A stretch of DNA of 64,000 nucleotides from Nitrospirillum amazonense (GTDB lineage: Bacteria; Pseudomonadota; Alphaproteobacteria; Azospirillales; Azospirillaceae), in NCBI RefSeq assembly GCF_007828045.1, contig NZ_VITN01000022.1:52060-116059 (forward strand), written 5' to 3'. Of the stretch, positions 35,091 to 47,064 are shown piece by piece. The notes below the pieces were generated by a model. That model was not told the origin of the DNA, ran no database searches, and saw nothing but the letters and a program-made list of their open reading frames with translations. The position numbers and the translations under genes are program-made. Numbering within the stretch: position 1 is the stretch's first letter; the number at the start of each line of letters is the position of its first letter.

Positions 35091-35163
35091 AAGGCAATCG
35101 TCCGCACACTCCTCTCAAGAACGACACGGGGACTGGGAACCCGGCTCACAACGGGAGGACATC

Positions 35164-36297
35164 ATGGCGGACGCCACGACTTTGGCACGGCATCTGGTAG
35201 CCTGGAGCAATGCTGCGCATAACGGCGCGGCCCCCAACGACATGGCCTACCGGCGGGCGGACGTGGTCCGCACCATCCTGGCCCTGGCCGACGCCGGCCT
35301 GGCCATCGCCGACCTGGTGGCCATGGGCCCCCTGGCGGGCGAGATGGCGGCGGTGCGCGGCGAAAGCAACGGCGACACCCAGAAGGAACTGGACCTGCGG
35401 GCCCATGACATCGTCATCGACCGCCTGGCCGGCGCCCCGGTGGCGGTGGTGGGGTCGGAGGAGGCGGACGCCCCCGTCCTGCTGGATCCCGCAGGCACAC
35501 TGGCAGTCGCCATCGACCCCCTGGATGGGTCCAGCAACATCGAAACCAACGTCTCGGTCGGCACCATCTTCTCCATTTTGGGTGTGGAGGATGCCGACGA
35601 CCCGGCGGCGGCGCTGCTGCAACCCGGGCACCGCCAGCTGGCGGCGGGCTTCCTGGTCTACGGGCCGCAGACCGCCCTGGTCCTGACCCTGGGATCGGGC
35701 ACCGAGATCTTCTTCCTGGATAAGCGGCCGGTGGCGCCCGTGGTGTCGGTGCAGGCGGGCAATGGCTGGGCCGCCCCGCCGCCGCCCACACCCACGGCGG
35801 AATTCGTCCGCATGACCGGGCCTGTCGCGGTGGCGGCGGAAACGAAGGAATTCGCCATCAACGCGTCGAACCAGCGGCACTGGGCACCCAGCATCCGGGG
35901 CTATATCGACGATTGCCTGGCGGGGTCGGACGGGCCTCGGGCCAAGAACTACAACATGCGCTGGATCGCGTCCCTGGTGGCCGACGCCTTCCGCATCCTG
36001 CGCCGGGGCGGGGTCTATCTCTACCCCACGGACGAGCGCGCCGGCTATCGCACCGGCCGCCTGCGCCTGGTCTATGAGGCCAACCCCATCGCCCTGGTCA
36101 TCGAGCAGGCCGGCGGAGCCGCCACAGACGGGCAGACCCGCATCCTGGACCTGACGCCCGGCCACCTGCATGAGCGCACGGCCTTGGTCTTCGGGTCACG
36201 CGCCGAGGTGGAGCGGGTGGCCAACCACCATGCCGCCCCACCCATCCTGGCCGATCGCGCCCCCCTGTTCGGGCAGCGCGGCCTGCTGCGCGCCTGA
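35164..36297 (+). CDS. cbbF: Fructose-1,6-bisphosphatase, class I (Calvin cycle)
   Basis: 377 aa. Hydrolyses fructose-1,6-bisphosphate (and in many bacteria sedoheptulose-1,7-bisphosphate) to regenerate RuBP. Class I motifs: GSEEADAPVLLD, the metal site AIDPLDGSSNIETNVSVGTIFSIL, KNYNMRWIASLVADAFRIL, GGVYLYPTDERAGYRTGRLRLVYEANPIA and the C-terminal EQAGGAATDG. GGGAGGACATC gives a good ribosome site before the ATG. First gene of cbbFPTALSX-rpe; 17 bases before cbbP. Confidence 0.96.
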   Translation: MADATTLARHLVAWSNAAHNGAAPNDMAYRRADVVRTILALADAGLAIADLVAMGPLAGEMAAVRGESNGDTQKELDLRAHDIVIDRLAGAPVAVVGSEEADAPVLLDPAGTLAVAIDPLDGSSNIETNVSVGTIFSILGVEDADDPAAALLQPGHRQLAAGFLVYGPQTALVLTLGSGTEIFFLDKRPVAPVVSVQAGNGWAAPPPPTPTAEFVRMTGPVAVAAETKEFAINASNQRHWAPSIRGYIDDCLAGSDGPRAKNYNMRWIASLVADAFRILRRGGVYLYPTDERAGYRTGRLRLVYEANPIALVIEQAGGAATDGQTRILDLTPGHLHERTALVFGSRAEVERVANHHAAPPILADRAPLFGQRGLLRA

Positions 36298-36314
36298 CGG
36301 AAAGGGCCCAGACC

Positions 36315-37190
36315 ATGTCCATCCGCCATCCCATCATTTCCGTCACCGGCTCGTCCGGGGCCGGCACCACCTCGGTCCGGCAGATTTTCGAGCACGTCTT
36401 CCGGCGCGAGGGGGTGAACGCCGTCTGCATCGATGGCGACGCCTATCACCGCTATGACCGCGCCCAGATGAAGCAGGCCATCGCGCAGGCCGACAAGGAC
36501 GGCGACCACCATTTCAGCCATTTCGGCCCGCACGCCAATCTGCTGGGCGAGTTGCAGGAGCTGTTCCGGCGCTATGGCGACGACGGCACGGGCCGCACCC
36601 GCCACTATGTCCACGACGCGGGCGAGGCGGAGCACTATGGCTGCCCCCCCGGCACCTTCACCCCCTGGGAGGATCTGCCGGGCCCCAGCGACCTGCTGTT
36701 CTATGAAGGCCTTCACGGCGCGGTGGTGGCCGACGGCTATGACATCGCCGGCCATGCGGACCTTAAGATCGGCGTCGTGCCGGTGATCAACCTGGAATGG
36801 ATCCAGAAGATCCACCGCGACCGCACCGCGCGGGGTTACAGCACCGAAGATGTCATGACCACCATCCTGCGGCGCATGCCGGATTACGTCCGCTACATCT
36901 GCCCGCAGTTCACCCAGACCGACATCAATTTCCAGCGGGTGCCCACGGTCGACACTTCCAACCCCTTCATCGCCCGGTGGATACCGACCCCGGACGAATC
37001 CATCGTCGTCATCCGCTTCCGCAACCCGCGCGGCATCGACTTCCCCTACCTGCTGTCCATGATCGCCGGCAGCTTCATGTCGCGCGCCAATTCCATCGTC
37101 ATCCCGGGCGGCAAGCTAGACCTGGCCATGCAGCTGATCCTGACGCCGCTGATCCTGCAGCTGGTCGAACGCAAACGCCGCGCCGGTTGA
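36315..37190 (+). CDS. cbbP: Phosphoribulokinase, bacterial type I
   Basis: 291 aa. Phosphorylates ribulose-5-phosphate with ATP to make RuBP, the RuBisCO substrate. The P-loop reads ISVTGSSGAGTTSVR, typical of proteobacterial octameric PRK. Other blocks are CIDGDAYHRYDR, HFGPHANLLGEL, HYVHDAGEAEHYG and LFYEGLHGAVV, with PYLLSMIAGSFMSRANSIVIPGGKLDLAMQLILTP at the C-terminus. 15 bases separate it from cbbT. Confidence 0.97.
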   Translation: MSIRHPIISVTGSSGAGTTSVRQIFEHVFRREGVNAVCIDGDAYHRYDRAQMKQAIAQADKDGDHHFSHFGPHANLLGELQELFRRYGDDGTGRTRHYVHDAGEAEHYGCPPGTFTPWEDLPGPSDLLFYEGLHGAVVADGYDIAGHADLKIGVVPVINLEWIQKIHRDRTARGYSTEDVMTTILRRMPDYVRYICPQFTQTDINFQRVPTVDTSNPFIARWIPTPDESIVVIRFRNPRGIDFPYLLSMIAGSFMSRANSIVIPGGKLDLAMQLILTPLILQLVERKRRAG

Positions 37191-37205
37191 AGGAGGGACA
37201 CCGCC

Positions 37206-39227
37206 ATGACCCCCACCCTATCGCTGCGCCAAGTCGAAAGCGCCGAGCCTGACACCCCCCCTGAGCTGGCCGACATGGCCAACGCCGTGCGCATGCTGGC
37301 GGTTGCGGGGGTGGAGGCGGCGAAGTCCGGCCACCCCGGCATGCCCATGGGCATGGCAGACGTCGCCACCGTGCTGTTCACCCGGATGATGCGCATCGAT
37401 CCCGCCCGCCCCGACTGGCCCGACCGCGACCGCTTCGTCCTGTCGGCCGGCCACGGCAGCATGCTGCAGTACGCCCTGCACCATCTGCTGGGCTACGCCG
37501 ACATGCCCATCGAGGAGCTGAAACGCTTCCGCCAGCTGGGATCCAAGGCCGCGGGCCATCCGGAATACGGCCATGCGGCGGGCATCGAGACCACCACCGG
37601 CCCGCTGGGCCAGGGCCTCACCACCGCCGTGGGCATGGCGCTGGCGGAGCGGCACCTGAACGCCCGCTTCGGCGACGCCCTGGTCGACCACCGCACCTAT
37701 GTCATCGCCGGCGACGGCTGCCTGATGGAGGGCATCAGCCAGGAGGCCATCGACCTGGCCGGCCACCTGAAGCTGTCCCACCTGGTGGTGCTGTGGGACG
37801 ACAACGGCATTTCCATCGACGGGTCTACCACCCTGTCCACCGGCACGGACCAGCCGGCGCGCTTCAAAGCCTCTGGCTGGGCGGTGGAGCGGGTGGACGC
37901 CTACGACCATGAGGCCATCGAGGCCGCCCTGAACCGGGCCCAGGCCAGCGACCGCCCCACCCTGATCGCCTGCCGCAGCGTCATCGGCTATGGCGCCCCC
38001 ACCAAGGCGGGCACCTGCGGCGTCCACGGCGCCCCCCTGGGGACGGAGGAGGCGCAAGGTGCGGCGCGGGCCCTGGGCTGGGACAGCCCGCCCTTCACCG
38101 TGCCGGACGACATCCTGGCCGCCTGGCGCGCCGTGGCCCAAGCGGGCGGGCAAGCGCGCGAGGCCTGGGAACGGCGCCTGGCCGTCCATCCGTCCCGCCT
38201 GGATTTCCAACGCGTCATGGCGGCCGATCCCGGGCCGACCCTGGCCGACGCCCTGGCCGCCTATCGGCAGGAGCTGGTGGAGACGGCGCCCAGGATGGCC
38301 ACGCGCAAGGCCTCGCAACTGGTGCTGGGGGTGGTGAACGCCGCCACCGACCTGACCGTGGGCGGATCCGCCGACCTCACCCATTCCAACCTGACCCAGA
38401 CCAAGGGGATGGAGGTGATGGACGCCGGCGCCTACGCCGGACGCTACATCCACTATGGCATCCGGGAGCATGCCATGGCTGCCGTGATGAACGGCCTGGC
38501 CCTGCATGGCGGCGTCATCCCCTACGGAGGCACCTTCCTGGTGTTCTCCGACTATGCCCGGGGCGCCATCCGCCTGTCGGCCCTGATGGGCGTGCGCGTC
38601 ATCCATGTGCTGACCCATGACAGCATCGGCCTGGGCGAGGACGGGCCCACCCACCAGCCGGTGGAGCACCTGGCCATGCTGCGCGCCACGCCCAACCTGC
38701 ACGTCTTTCGACCCGCCGACGCGGTGGAGACGGCGGAGTGCTGGGAACTGGCACTGAGCAGCCCCGGCACGCCGTCGGCCCTGTGCCTGTCGCGCCAGGA
38801 CCTGCCCACCCTGCGCCGCGACGCCTCCTGGAACCGCAGCGCCGCCGGCGCCTACATCCTGCGCGAGACGCCGGGCCCGCGCGACGCCACCCTGCTGGCC
38901 ACCGGATCGGAGGTGGCGCTGGCGGTGGAGGCGGCGGAGCGCTTGGCCGACGAGGGCATCGCCGCCGCCGTCGTGTCCATGCCCTGCTGGGAGCTGTTCG
39001 AGCGCCAGCCGCCGGCCAACCGCGCCATCGTCCTGGGCAACGCCCCGCGCATCGGGGTGGAGGCGGCGGTGCGCTTCGGCTGGGACCGCTGGCTGGGTGA
39101 CCAGGGCGCCTTCATCGGGATGCCCGGCTTCGGCGCCTCCGCCCCCGCGCCCGACCTCTACCGCCATTTCGGCATCACCGTCGACGCCATCATGGCCGCC
39201 GTCCGCGCCCGCGTCACCCACGCCTGA
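37206..39227 (+). CDS. cbbT: Transketolase
   Basis: 673 aa. Moves two-carbon ketol units in the regenerative phase of the Calvin cycle; thiamine diphosphate enzyme. Motifs: [39 protein letters not shown], the ThDP/metal site [33 protein letters not shown], and [24 protein letters not shown] in the second domain with [19 protein letters not shown]. Full length. The next gene follows after a 129-base spacer that contains the repeated element. Confidence 0.96.
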   Translation: MTPTLSLRQVESAEPDTPPELADMANAVRMLAVAGVEAAKSGHPGMPMGMADVATVLFTRMMRIDPARPDWPDRDRFVLSAGHGSMLQYALHHLLGYADMPIEELKRFRQLGSKAAGHPEYGHAAGIETTTGPLGQGLTTAVGMALAERHLNARFGDALVDHRTYVIAGDGCLMEGISQEAIDLAGHLKLSHLVVLWDDNGISIDGSTTLSTGTDQPARFKASGWAVERVDAYDHEAIEAALNRAQASDRPTLIACRSVIGYGAPTKAGTCGVHGAPLGTEEAQGAARALGWDSPPFTVPDDILAAWRAVAQAGGQAREAWERRLAVHPSRLDFQRVMAADPGPTLADALAAYRQELVETAPRMATRKASQLVLGVVNAATDLTVGGSADLTHSNLTQTKGMEVMDAGAYAGRYIHYGIREHAMAAVMNGLALHGGVIPYGGTFLVFSDYARGAIRLSALMGVRVIHVLTHDSIGLGEDGPTHQPVEHLAMLRATPNLHVFRPADAVETAECWELALSSPGTPSALCLSRQDLPTLRRDASWNRSAAGAYILRETPGPRDATLLATGSEVALAVEAAERLADEGIAAAVVSMPCWELFERQPPANRAIVLGNAPRIGVEAAVRFGWDRWLGDQGAFIGMPGFGASAPAPDLYRHFGITVDAIMAAVRARVTHA

Positions 39228-39243
39228 GGTCTTTTCCGTTCTA

Positions 39244-39356
39244 GGACGCGACTGCGTCCGCCGGAGATTTCCGGGGAGCGTCGTGGACTGGAAATCGAGG
39301 ACAGCCAAGCGGCCGGATGGCCGCGCCCGGCGATTGAGGGAACAAGGAGAACACTT
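39244..39356 (+). repeat. cbb intergenic element, copy 1 (before cbbA)
   Basis: About 110 bases filling the cbbT-cbbA spacer and matching copy 2 before cbbL almost throughout. Hairpins: GGACGC-GACT-GCGTCC (39244-39259), CCGGA-GATT-TCCGG just after it, and GCGGCC-GGAT-GGCCGC (39309-39324). The core GTGGACTGGAAATCGAGGACAGCCAAG is shared with minor changes. It ends at the cbbA ribosome site (AAGGAGAACACTT before ATG), so it would be part of the cbbA leader RNA. Confidence 0.75.
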
Positions 39357-40442
39357 ATGCCCCGCATTACACTGCGACAGCTGTTGGACCACGCGGCGGA
39401 ACGCGACTACGGCGTCCCGGCCTTCAACATCAACAACATGGAACAGGGCCTTGCCGTCATGGAGGCGGCGGCGCAGGTGGACGCGCCCGTCATCCTGCAG
39501 GCCAGCCGGGGCGCCCGGTCCTATGCCGGCGACCTCATGCTGGCCCATATGATCGACGCGCTGGAGGCCCTCTACCCCACCATCCCGCTGTGCCTGCACC
39601 AGGACCACGGCAACAGCGAGGCCACCTGCCTGACCGCCCTGCAGCACGGCTTCACCTCCGTCATGATGGACGGGTCGCTGATGGCCGACGCCAAGACGCC
39701 GGCCGCCTATGAGTACAACGTCGACATCACCCGCCGCGTGGCGGAGGCCGCGCACTGGGTGGGCGCCTCGGTCGAGGGGGAGTTGGGCGTGCTGGGCAGC
39801 CTGGAGACCGGCCAGGGCGAAGCGGAGGACGGCCACGGCGCCGAGGGCGTGCTGTCGCTGGACCAGCTGTGCACCGACCCCGACCAGGCGCTGGACTTCG
39901 TCGCCGCCACACGCGTGGACGCCCTGGCCATCGCCATGGGCACCTCGCACGGCGCCTACAAATTCTCGCGCCAGCCCGACGGCGACATCCTGGCCATGGA
40001 CGTGGTGGAGGCCATCCACGCGCGGCTGCCCAACACCCACCTGGTGATGCACGGCAGTTCGTCCGTGCCCCAGGAATTGCAGGACCTGTTCAACGCCTAT
40101 GGCGGCCGCATGCCGCGCACCTGGGGCGTGCCGGTGGAGGAGATCGTGCGCGGCATCCGCTTCGGCGTGCGCAAGATCAACATCGACACCGACTGCCGCC
40201 TGGCCATGGCGGTGCAGTTCCGCAAGACAGCGACCGAGAACCCGGCGGAATTCGACCCGCGCAAGTTCCTGAAGCCGGCGATGGATGCCATGAAGGCGCT
40301 GTGCCGCGACCGGTTCGAACAGTTCGGCGCCGCCGGCAACGCCAGCCGCATCACGCCCCTGCCCATGGCCGCCATGGCCAAGCGCTACGCCACAGGATCC
40401 CTGGACCCGCACCTGGGCCGGACGCCCGTGGCTGCGGAATAA
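39357..40442 (+). CDS. cbbA: Fructose-bisphosphate aldolase, class II
   Basis: 361 aa. Condenses dihydroxyacetone phosphate with glyceraldehyde-3-phosphate or erythrose-4-phosphate; zinc enzyme. [11 protein letters not shown] near residue 20, the zinc-site [10 protein letters not shown] (the catalytic Asp-His pair), [39 protein letters not shown] and [10 protein letters not shown] are all present. ATG preceded by AAGGAG. Followed by a 131-base spacer with the second copy of the repeated element. Confidence 0.96.
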   Translation: MPRITLRQLLDHAAERDYGVPAFNINNMEQGLAVMEAAAQVDAPVILQASRGARSYAGDLMLAHMIDALEALYPTIPLCLHQDHGNSEATCLTALQHGFTSVMMDGSLMADAKTPAAYEYNVDITRRVAEAAHWVGASVEGELGVLGSLETGQGEAEDGHGAEGVLSLDQLCTDPDQALDFVAATRVDALAIAMGTSHGAYKFSRQPDGDILAMDVVEAIHARLPNTHLVMHGSSSVPQELQDLFNAYGGRMPRTWGVPVEEIVRGIRFGVRKINIDTDCRLAMAVQFRKTATENPAEFDPRKFLKPAMDAMKALCRDRFEQFGAAGNASRITPLPMAAMAKRYATGSLDPHLGRTPVAAE

Positions 40443-40465
40443 GCCCACACCCCTCCCCTTTTTAA

Positions 40466-42031
<1,566 letters not shown>

Positions 42032-42048
42032 AGGAAGGAGACCTCATC

Positions 42049-42468
42049 ATGCGCCTCACCCAAGGAACCTTCTCCTTCCTGCCCGACCTGACGGACGAGC
42101 AGATCACGGCCCAGGTGCAGTACTGCATCGACCAGGGCTGGGCCGTGAACATCGAATTCACCGACGACCCGCACCCCCGCAACACCTATTGGGACATGTG
42201 GGGCCTGCCCATGTTCGACATCCGCGACGCCGCGGGCGTCATGGGCGAGCTAGCGTCCTGCCGCAAGATTTACGGCGACCGCTACATCCGCATCTCCGGC
42301 TTCGACGCCAGCCACGGGTGGGAGAGCGTGCGCCTGTCCTTCATCGTCAACCGGCCCGCCAACGAGCCCGGCTTCGCCCTGGAACGCCAGGAAAGCGACG
42401 GCCGGCGCATCCTGTACAGCACCCGCGCCTACGCCGCCCAGCTGCCGGAAGGGGAGCGGTATTCGTGA
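42049..42468 (+). CDS. cbbS: RuBisCO small subunit, red type
   Basis: 139 aa. [58 protein letters not shown] is typical of form IC/ID small subunits. The C-terminal extension after [23 protein letters not shown] (residues about 105-139) forms the beta-hairpin that fills the central pore in red-type RuBisCO. The stop shares its last base with the cbbX ATG. Confidence 0.96.
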   Translation: MRLTQGTFSFLPDLTDEQITAQVQYCIDQGWAVNIEFTDDPHPRNTYWDMWGLPMFDIRDAAGVMGELASCRKIYGDRYIRISGFDASHGWESVRLSFIVNRPANEPGFALERQESDGRRILYSTRAYAAQLPEGERYS

Positions 42469-43454
42469 TGGCCGCGACCCTCATGGCAATCCCGCCGGAT
42501 GCCGCCGACGCGGCACCGGCGGCCCCGGGGGCGCCAAAGGCGGTAGACCTGCGCGCGGATTTCGAGGCCTCCGGCCTGCCGGAGATCTTCGCGCAACTGG
42601 ACCAGGAGATGGTGGGCCTGGCGCCCATCAAGCGGCGGCTGCGCGAGACCGCGGCCCTGCTGCTGGTGGACAGGGCGCGCCAGCGCTTCGGCCTGGCGGT
42701 GGGGGCACCCACCCTGCACATGAGCTTCACCGGCAACCCGGGCACGGGCAAGACCACCCTGGCGCTGAAGATGGCGGCCATCCTGCACCGGCTGGGCTAT
42801 GTCCGGCGCGGGCACCTAGTGACCGTCACCCGCGACGATCTGGTGGGCCAGTACATCGGCCACACGGCGCCCAAGACCAAGGAGGTGCTGAAGCGCGCCG
42901 CCGGCGGCGTGTTGTTCATTGATGAGGCCTACTATCTCTACCGGCCAGAGAACGAGCGCGACTATGGCCAGGAATCCATCGAGATTCTGCTGCAGGTCAT
43001 GGAGAACCAGCGCGACGACCTGGTGGTCATCCTGGCCGGCTATGCCGACCGCATGGACCGCTTCTTCCAGGCCAACCCCGGCTTCCGCTCCCGCGTCGCC
43101 CACCACATCGACTTCCCCGACTATGGCGAGGAGGAGTTGCTGGAGATCGGGGAGCGACAGCTGGAGACCATGAACTACCGCCTCAGCCCGCAGGCCAAGG
43201 CGGTGTTCGCCCAGTATATCGCCCTGCGCCGGGGCCAGCCGCATTTCGCCAACGGCCGGTCCATCCGCAACGCCCTGGACCGCGCCCGCCTGCGCCAGGC
43301 CAGCCGCCTGTTCCAGCGGGACGAAGGCCCCCTGTCGGTGGACGACCTGACGGTGATCGAGGCGGAGGACATCCTGGCCAGCCGCGTGTTCGCCGGCACG
43401 CCAGACAGCCAAACGGGGGACAGCCAGGCAGGGGATAGGGGGACCCCGTCATGA
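42468..43454 (+). CDS. cbbX: Red-type RuBisCO activase
   Basis: 328 aa. AAA+ hexamer that pulls on the RuBisCO large-subunit C-terminus to release inhibitory sugar phosphates; activated by RuBP. Walker [39 protein letters not shown] (pore loop and substrate contact), Walker [13 protein letters not shown], sensor VVILAGY, and the arginine-finger region [17 protein letters not shown]. The start is the ATG overlapping the cbbS stop. An Ala/Pro-rich leader (about 1-25) is extra. Its stop overlaps rpe by 4 bases. Confidence 0.95.
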   Translation: MAATLMAIPPDAADAAPAAPGAPKAVDLRADFEASGLPEIFAQLDQEMVGLAPIKRRLRETAALLLVDRARQRFGLAVGAPTLHMSFTGNPGTGKTTLALKMAAILHRLGYVRRGHLVTVTRDDLVGQYIGHTAPKTKEVLKRAAGGVLFIDEAYYLYRPENERDYGQESIEILLQVMENQRDDLVVILAGYADRMDRFFQANPGFRSRVAHHIDFPDYGEEELLEIGERQLETMNYRLSPQAKAVFAQYIALRRGQPHFANGRSIRNALDRARLRQASRLFQRDEGPLSVDDLTVIEAEDILASRVFAGTPDSQTGDSQAGDRGTPS

Positions 43455-44101
43455 GCCAGCCCCTGATCGCCCCCAGCATCCTGTCGGCCGACTTCGCCAG
43501 CCTGGGCGCCGAAGTGCGGGCCATCACGGCGGCTGGGGCCGACTATATACATGTCGATGTCATGGACGGCCATTTCGTGCCCAACCTGACCATCGGCCCC
43601 GCCGTGGTGAAGGCCCTGCGCGCCCATACCGGCCGCCCCTTCGATGTGCACCTGATGATCAGCCCGGTCGATCCCTACCTGGAGGCCTTCGCCGACGCCG
43701 GCGCCGACATCATCACCGTGCAGGCGGAGGCCACCACCCACCTGGACCGCACGCTGGAACGCATTCGCGCCCTGGGCAAAAAGGCCGGCGTGGCGCTGAA
43801 CCCCTCCACGCCGGAGAGTGCGGTCACCTATGTGCTGGACCGGCTGGACCTGGTGCTGGTCATGACCGTGAACCCCGGCTTCGGCGGCCAATCCTTCATC
43901 CCCGCCATGATCCCCAAGATCCAGGCCCTGCGCGGCATGGTCGGCCGCCGGCCCATCCAGATCGAGGTGGACGGCGGCGTGAACCATGAGACGGCGCGCC
44001 TGTGCGTGCAGGCGGGAGCGGAGGTGCTGGTGGCCGGATCCGCCGTGTTCCAGGGCGGTGCCGCCCGCTATCAGGCCAACATCGCCGCACTGCGCGGCTA
44101 A
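43451..44101 (+). CDS. rpe: Ribulose-phosphate 3-epimerase
   Basis: 216 aa TIM barrel that interconverts ribulose-5-phosphate and xylulose-5-phosphate. [92 protein letters not shown] and [12 protein letters not shown] are all present, with the metal-binding His and Asp residues. ATGA overlap with cbbX makes it part of the cbb operon (cbbE position). Confidence 0.96.
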   Translation: MSQPLIAPSILSADFASLGAEVRAITAAGADYIHVDVMDGHFVPNLTIGPAVVKALRAHTGRPFDVHLMISPVDPYLEAFADAGADIITVQAEATTHLDRTLERIRALGKKAGVALNPSTPESAVTYVLDRLDLVLVMTVNPGFGGQSFIPAMIPKIQALRGMVGRRPIQIEVDGGVNHETARLCVQAGAEVLVAGSAVFQGGAARYQANIAALRG

Positions 44102-44162
44102 GTGGCCCTGGCCCATTCCCCTCAAAACCGCGTAGAGATGCGCGGGGTGACGGAGGGGAAAC

Positions 44163-45398
44163 ATGTCCTATCGAATCCTGACGCTGGATGGCGGCGGCCC
44201 CTGGGCCCTGCTGGAGGCCATGGTCCTGGCCGATCTGTACGGCAGCGACACGCCGGGCCACGACATCCTTGGGGAATTCGACCTGGCGGCCGGCACCTCG
44301 GCCGGGGCCATCGTGCTGGGCGGGTTGATCAAGAACCTGACGCCGGCCCAGATCCTGGACCTGTTCGTCGATGATACGCGGCGGGACAGCCTGTTCGTAA
44401 AGGTTGATGGGCTGGACAGGCTGGTGGCCGACCTGGATTTAGGCCCGCAGTACAGTACCCAGGGCAAGCTGGCCGGGCTGACCGCCATGCTGGACGACCC
44501 CGGCCTGGTGCCGCCCACCCCCGCCACGGTCGATGGCCAGGTGCGCCCCCTGGCCCTGTCGGCCTGCCCCATGGCCCGCCTGCCCCTGCCCCTGGCGCGG
44601 CGGGGCGACGCGCCGGTGAAGGTGTTCATCCCCGCCTTCGACTACGCCCAGCGCCGGGCCATGACCTTCCGCAGCTATGCCGGCCTGGCGACGGCGGTGA
44701 CGGAGCCGCAGGCCTCCACCGCCCCCCTGGCGGAGGTCATCAATGCCAGCAGCACCGCACCCGTGGCCTTCTTCGATGAGCCCGCGCAATGCGACGGCCG
44801 CCTGTACTGGGACGGCGGCCTGACCGGTTGCAACAACCCGGTGATGCTGGCGGTGATGGAAGCGCTGGCACAGCCGGGCGGCAGCACGGATCTGCAGATT
44901 CTAAGCCTGGGCAGCGGCACCACCCGCCACGCGCCGGTGACCAGCACCAGCCAGCCGCCGGACGACCTGGCGGAACCGGTGGGGATGCGGGGCACCCTGG
45001 GCGACCTGTCGCTGCTGGCCCAGACCACCCTGGACGATCCACCCGACACCGCCAGCCTGGAGGCCCACATCCTGGCCCAGCGCCTGGCGGGCCGGGACCC
45101 CGCCACCCTGGGCGGGCTGGTGCGCCTGAACGTCTCCGTCCAGCCGGTGCTGGATGGCGGGGTGTGGAAGGCGCCGCCGGGCCTGGCCGACGGGCGCTTC
45201 GCCCAGGTGGCGGCCCTGCCGGCCGACGCGGTGGAGCCGGAACAGATCGCCCTGATCCAGCGGCTGGGACGCGACTGGATGGCGGGCGACGTTCCGAACC
45301 AACCCCTGATCACCCGCCTGCCACAACTGGACTGCGTGCTGGGCGACGGCAGCTATGCCCAGGCCAAGGCGCGGTGGGTGGCCCTCAGCCAAAGCTGA
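44163..45398 (+). CDS. Patatin-like phospholipase
   Basis: 411 aa. ILTLDGGGPWALLEA supplies the oxyanion loop, LAAGTSAGAIVLGGL holds the GxSxG nucleophile serine (near 46), and LYWDGGLTGCNNP supplies the DG-dyad aspartate. The catalytic set is complete. No signal peptide or membrane helix, so a cytosolic acyl hydrolase is likely. It follows rpe by 61 bases with GGAGGGGAAAC before the ATG, and may be read through from the cbb operon. Confidence 0.85.
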   Translation: MSYRILTLDGGGPWALLEAMVLADLYGSDTPGHDILGEFDLAAGTSAGAIVLGGLIKNLTPAQILDLFVDDTRRDSLFVKVDGLDRLVADLDLGPQYSTQGKLAGLTAMLDDPGLVPPTPATVDGQVRPLALSACPMARLPLPLARRGDAPVKVFIPAFDYAQRRAMTFRSYAGLATAVTEPQASTAPLAEVINASSTAPVAFFDEPAQCDGRLYWDGGLTGCNNPVMLAVMEALAQPGGSTDLQILSLGSGTTRHAPVTSTSQPPDDLAEPVGMRGTLGDLSLLAQTTLDDPPDTASLEAHILAQRLAGRDPATLGGLVRLNVSVQPVLDGGVWKAPPGLADGRFAQVAALPADAVEPEQIALIQRLGRDWMAGDVPNQPLITRLPQLDCVLGDGSYAQAKARWVALSQS

Positions 45399-45450
45399 GG
45401 CGCCACAACCAGAAAGATAAAAGACCGGGCCACGGCACCCGCGCTGTGGC

Positions 45451-46536
45451 ATGATGGCGGGGCAGAGCGGGGCGGCCGTTCCGGCGGCGGCACCCGCGCC
45501 CACAAGCGGGAGAGACGCTTTGTCGCCCTTCGGCGTGTTCATCCTGGCCGTTCTGGCCTTCGCCATCGTCCTGGTCTACAGCAGCATCAAGACCGTGCCC
45601 CAGGGCATGGAATACACGGTGGAGCGGTTCGGGCGATATACCCGCACCCTGAAGCCGGGCCTGGCCATCATCATGCCCTTCGTCGACCGCATCGGCGCCC
45701 GCCAGACCATGCAGGAGGTGGTGCTGGACGTACCGTCGCAGGAGATCATCACCAAGGACAACGCCATGGTGACGGTGGACGGCGTGCTGTTCTTCCAGGT
45801 GCTGGACGCCGCCAAGGCCAGCTATGAGGTGCGCAACCTGGACCGCGCCGTCCTGAACCTGACCATGACCAACCTGCGCACGGTCATGGGCTCCATGGAT
45901 TTGGATGAGCTGCTGTCGCAGCGCGACGCCATCAACGCCCGTCTGCTGACCGTGGTGGACGCCGCCACCCACCCCTGGGGCGTGAAGATCACCCGCGTGG
46001 AAATCCGCGACATCCAGCCGCCGCGGGACCTGGTGGACAGCATGGCCCGCCAGATGAAGGCGGAGCGGGAACGCCGCGCCCTGATTCTGGAGGCGGAAGG
46101 CCTGCGCCAGTCCGCCATCCTGCGGGCGGAGGGCGAGAAGCAGTCCGCCATCCTGCAGGCCGAAGGCAAGAAGGAGGCCGCCTTCCGCGAGGCCGAGGCC
46201 CGCGTGCGCCTGGCGGAGGCGGAGGCCACCGCCACCCGCGTGGTGTCGGAGGCCATCGCCGGCGGCAGCGTCCAGGCCGTGAACTATTTCATCGCCCAGC
46301 GCTATGTCGACGCCCTGAAGGGCTTTGCCGCCAGCCCCAACCAGAAGATCCTGTTCATGCCCATGGAATCGACCGGCATCCTGGGCGCCCTGGGCGGCAT
46401 CGCCGAGCTGGCCAAGGACAGCTTCGCCGGCGTGCCGTCCAGCCGTCCGGCACCGCCGCCCCGCCGTGGGGATGCGCCGGCCGCCGGCGGGCAGCTGCAA
46501 CCCGGCGACAGTCCCTGGTCCACCCCCGGCCGCTGA
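45451..46536 (+). CDS. qmcA: SPFH/Band 7 (stomatin-like, QmcA) membrane protein
   Basis: 361 aa. A short Ala-rich N-terminus is followed by one transmembrane helix (FGVFILAVLAFAIVLVYS) and the SPFH domain: VPQGMEYTVERFGRYTRTLKPGLAIIMPFVDRIG, DVPSQEIITKDNAMVTVDGVLFFQVLD, GSMDLDELLSQRDAINARLL. A long Glu/Ala/Arg-rich coiled coil (about 185-265) precedes a Pro-rich tail. These proteins form membrane rings and microdomains and support FtsH-type quality control. Paired with the NfeD gene, as is usual. Confidence 0.92.
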   Translation: MMAGQSGAAVPAAAPAPTSGRDALSPFGVFILAVLAFAIVLVYSSIKTVPQGMEYTVERFGRYTRTLKPGLAIIMPFVDRIGARQTMQEVVLDVPSQEIITKDNAMVTVDGVLFFQVLDAAKASYEVRNLDRAVLNLTMTNLRTVMGSMDLDELLSQRDAINARLLTVVDAATHPWGVKITRVEIRDIQPPRDLVDSMARQMKAERERRALILEAEGLRQSAILRAEGEKQSAILQAEGKKEAAFREAEARVRLAEAEATATRVVSEAIAGGSVQAVNYFIAQRYVDALKGFAASPNQKILFMPMESTGILGALGGIAELAKDSFAGVPSSRPAPPPRRGDAPAAGGQLQPGDSPWSTPGR

Positions 46537-46587
46537 CCCCCGGCCGCTGACGCAGTGGCCCGGCCGCTAACGCGGAGAAAGGACATC

Positions 46588-47046
46588 ATGCCTGATTTCA
46601 CCGCCTGGACGCCCCACGCCTGGCATTGGTGGGCGGCGGGCGTCGCCCTGGCGCTGGTGGAAATGGTCACCCCCGGATTTGGCCTGCTGTGGCTGGGGGT
46701 GGCGGCGGTGCTGGTGGGCACGGCGCTGTTCCTCTTCCCGGCCTTCGCCCTGGCCGGGCAGGCGGTGCTGTTCGCCGTGCTGGCGGCCGGCCTGCTGCTG
46801 GCCACCCGCCGCTGGCTGGGAGGCGGCCGGGTTGAGGCAGCGCCCCCCGGCCCACCCCTGAACGCCCGCGCCAGCCAATACGTCGGCCGCGTCCTGACGC
46901 TGGAGACGCCCATCACCAACGGCCAGGGCCGCGCCCGCCTGGACGACGGCGCCTGGATCGTCTACGGCCCCGATGGCCTGGCCGCCGGCGCGACCGTGCG
47001 CGTGGTGGGCGTGGACGGCACGGCCTTGAAGGTGGAGGCGGCCTGA
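46588..47046 (+). CDS. NfeD-family membrane protein
   Basis: 152 aa from the ATG at 46588, with GAGAAAGGA upstream. Two or three hydrophobic helices (HWWAAGVALALVEMVTPGFGLLWLGVAAVLVG, LFLFPAFALAGQAVLFAVLAAGLLLAT) precede a small OB-fold domain (YVGRVLTLETPITNGQGRARLDDGAWIVYGPDGLAAGATVRVVGVDGTALKVE). It is the short NfeD form, without the ClpP-like protease part, and works with the adjacent stomatin. Confidence 0.9.
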   Translation: MPDFTAWTPHAWHWWAAGVALALVEMVTPGFGLLWLGVAAVLVGTALFLFPAFALAGQAVLFAVLAAGLLLATRRWLGGGRVEAAPPGPPLNARASQYVGRVLTLETPITNGQGRARLDDGAWIVYGPDGLAAGATVRVVGVDGTALKVEAA

Positions 47047-47064
47047 ACCGCCACCCTTAAGATT

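Noticed and set aside
37218..40448. 1076-codon open frame on the minus strand across cbbT and cbbA
   Set aside because: Antisense shadow of two certain genes and of the spacer between them; no motif or ribosome site.
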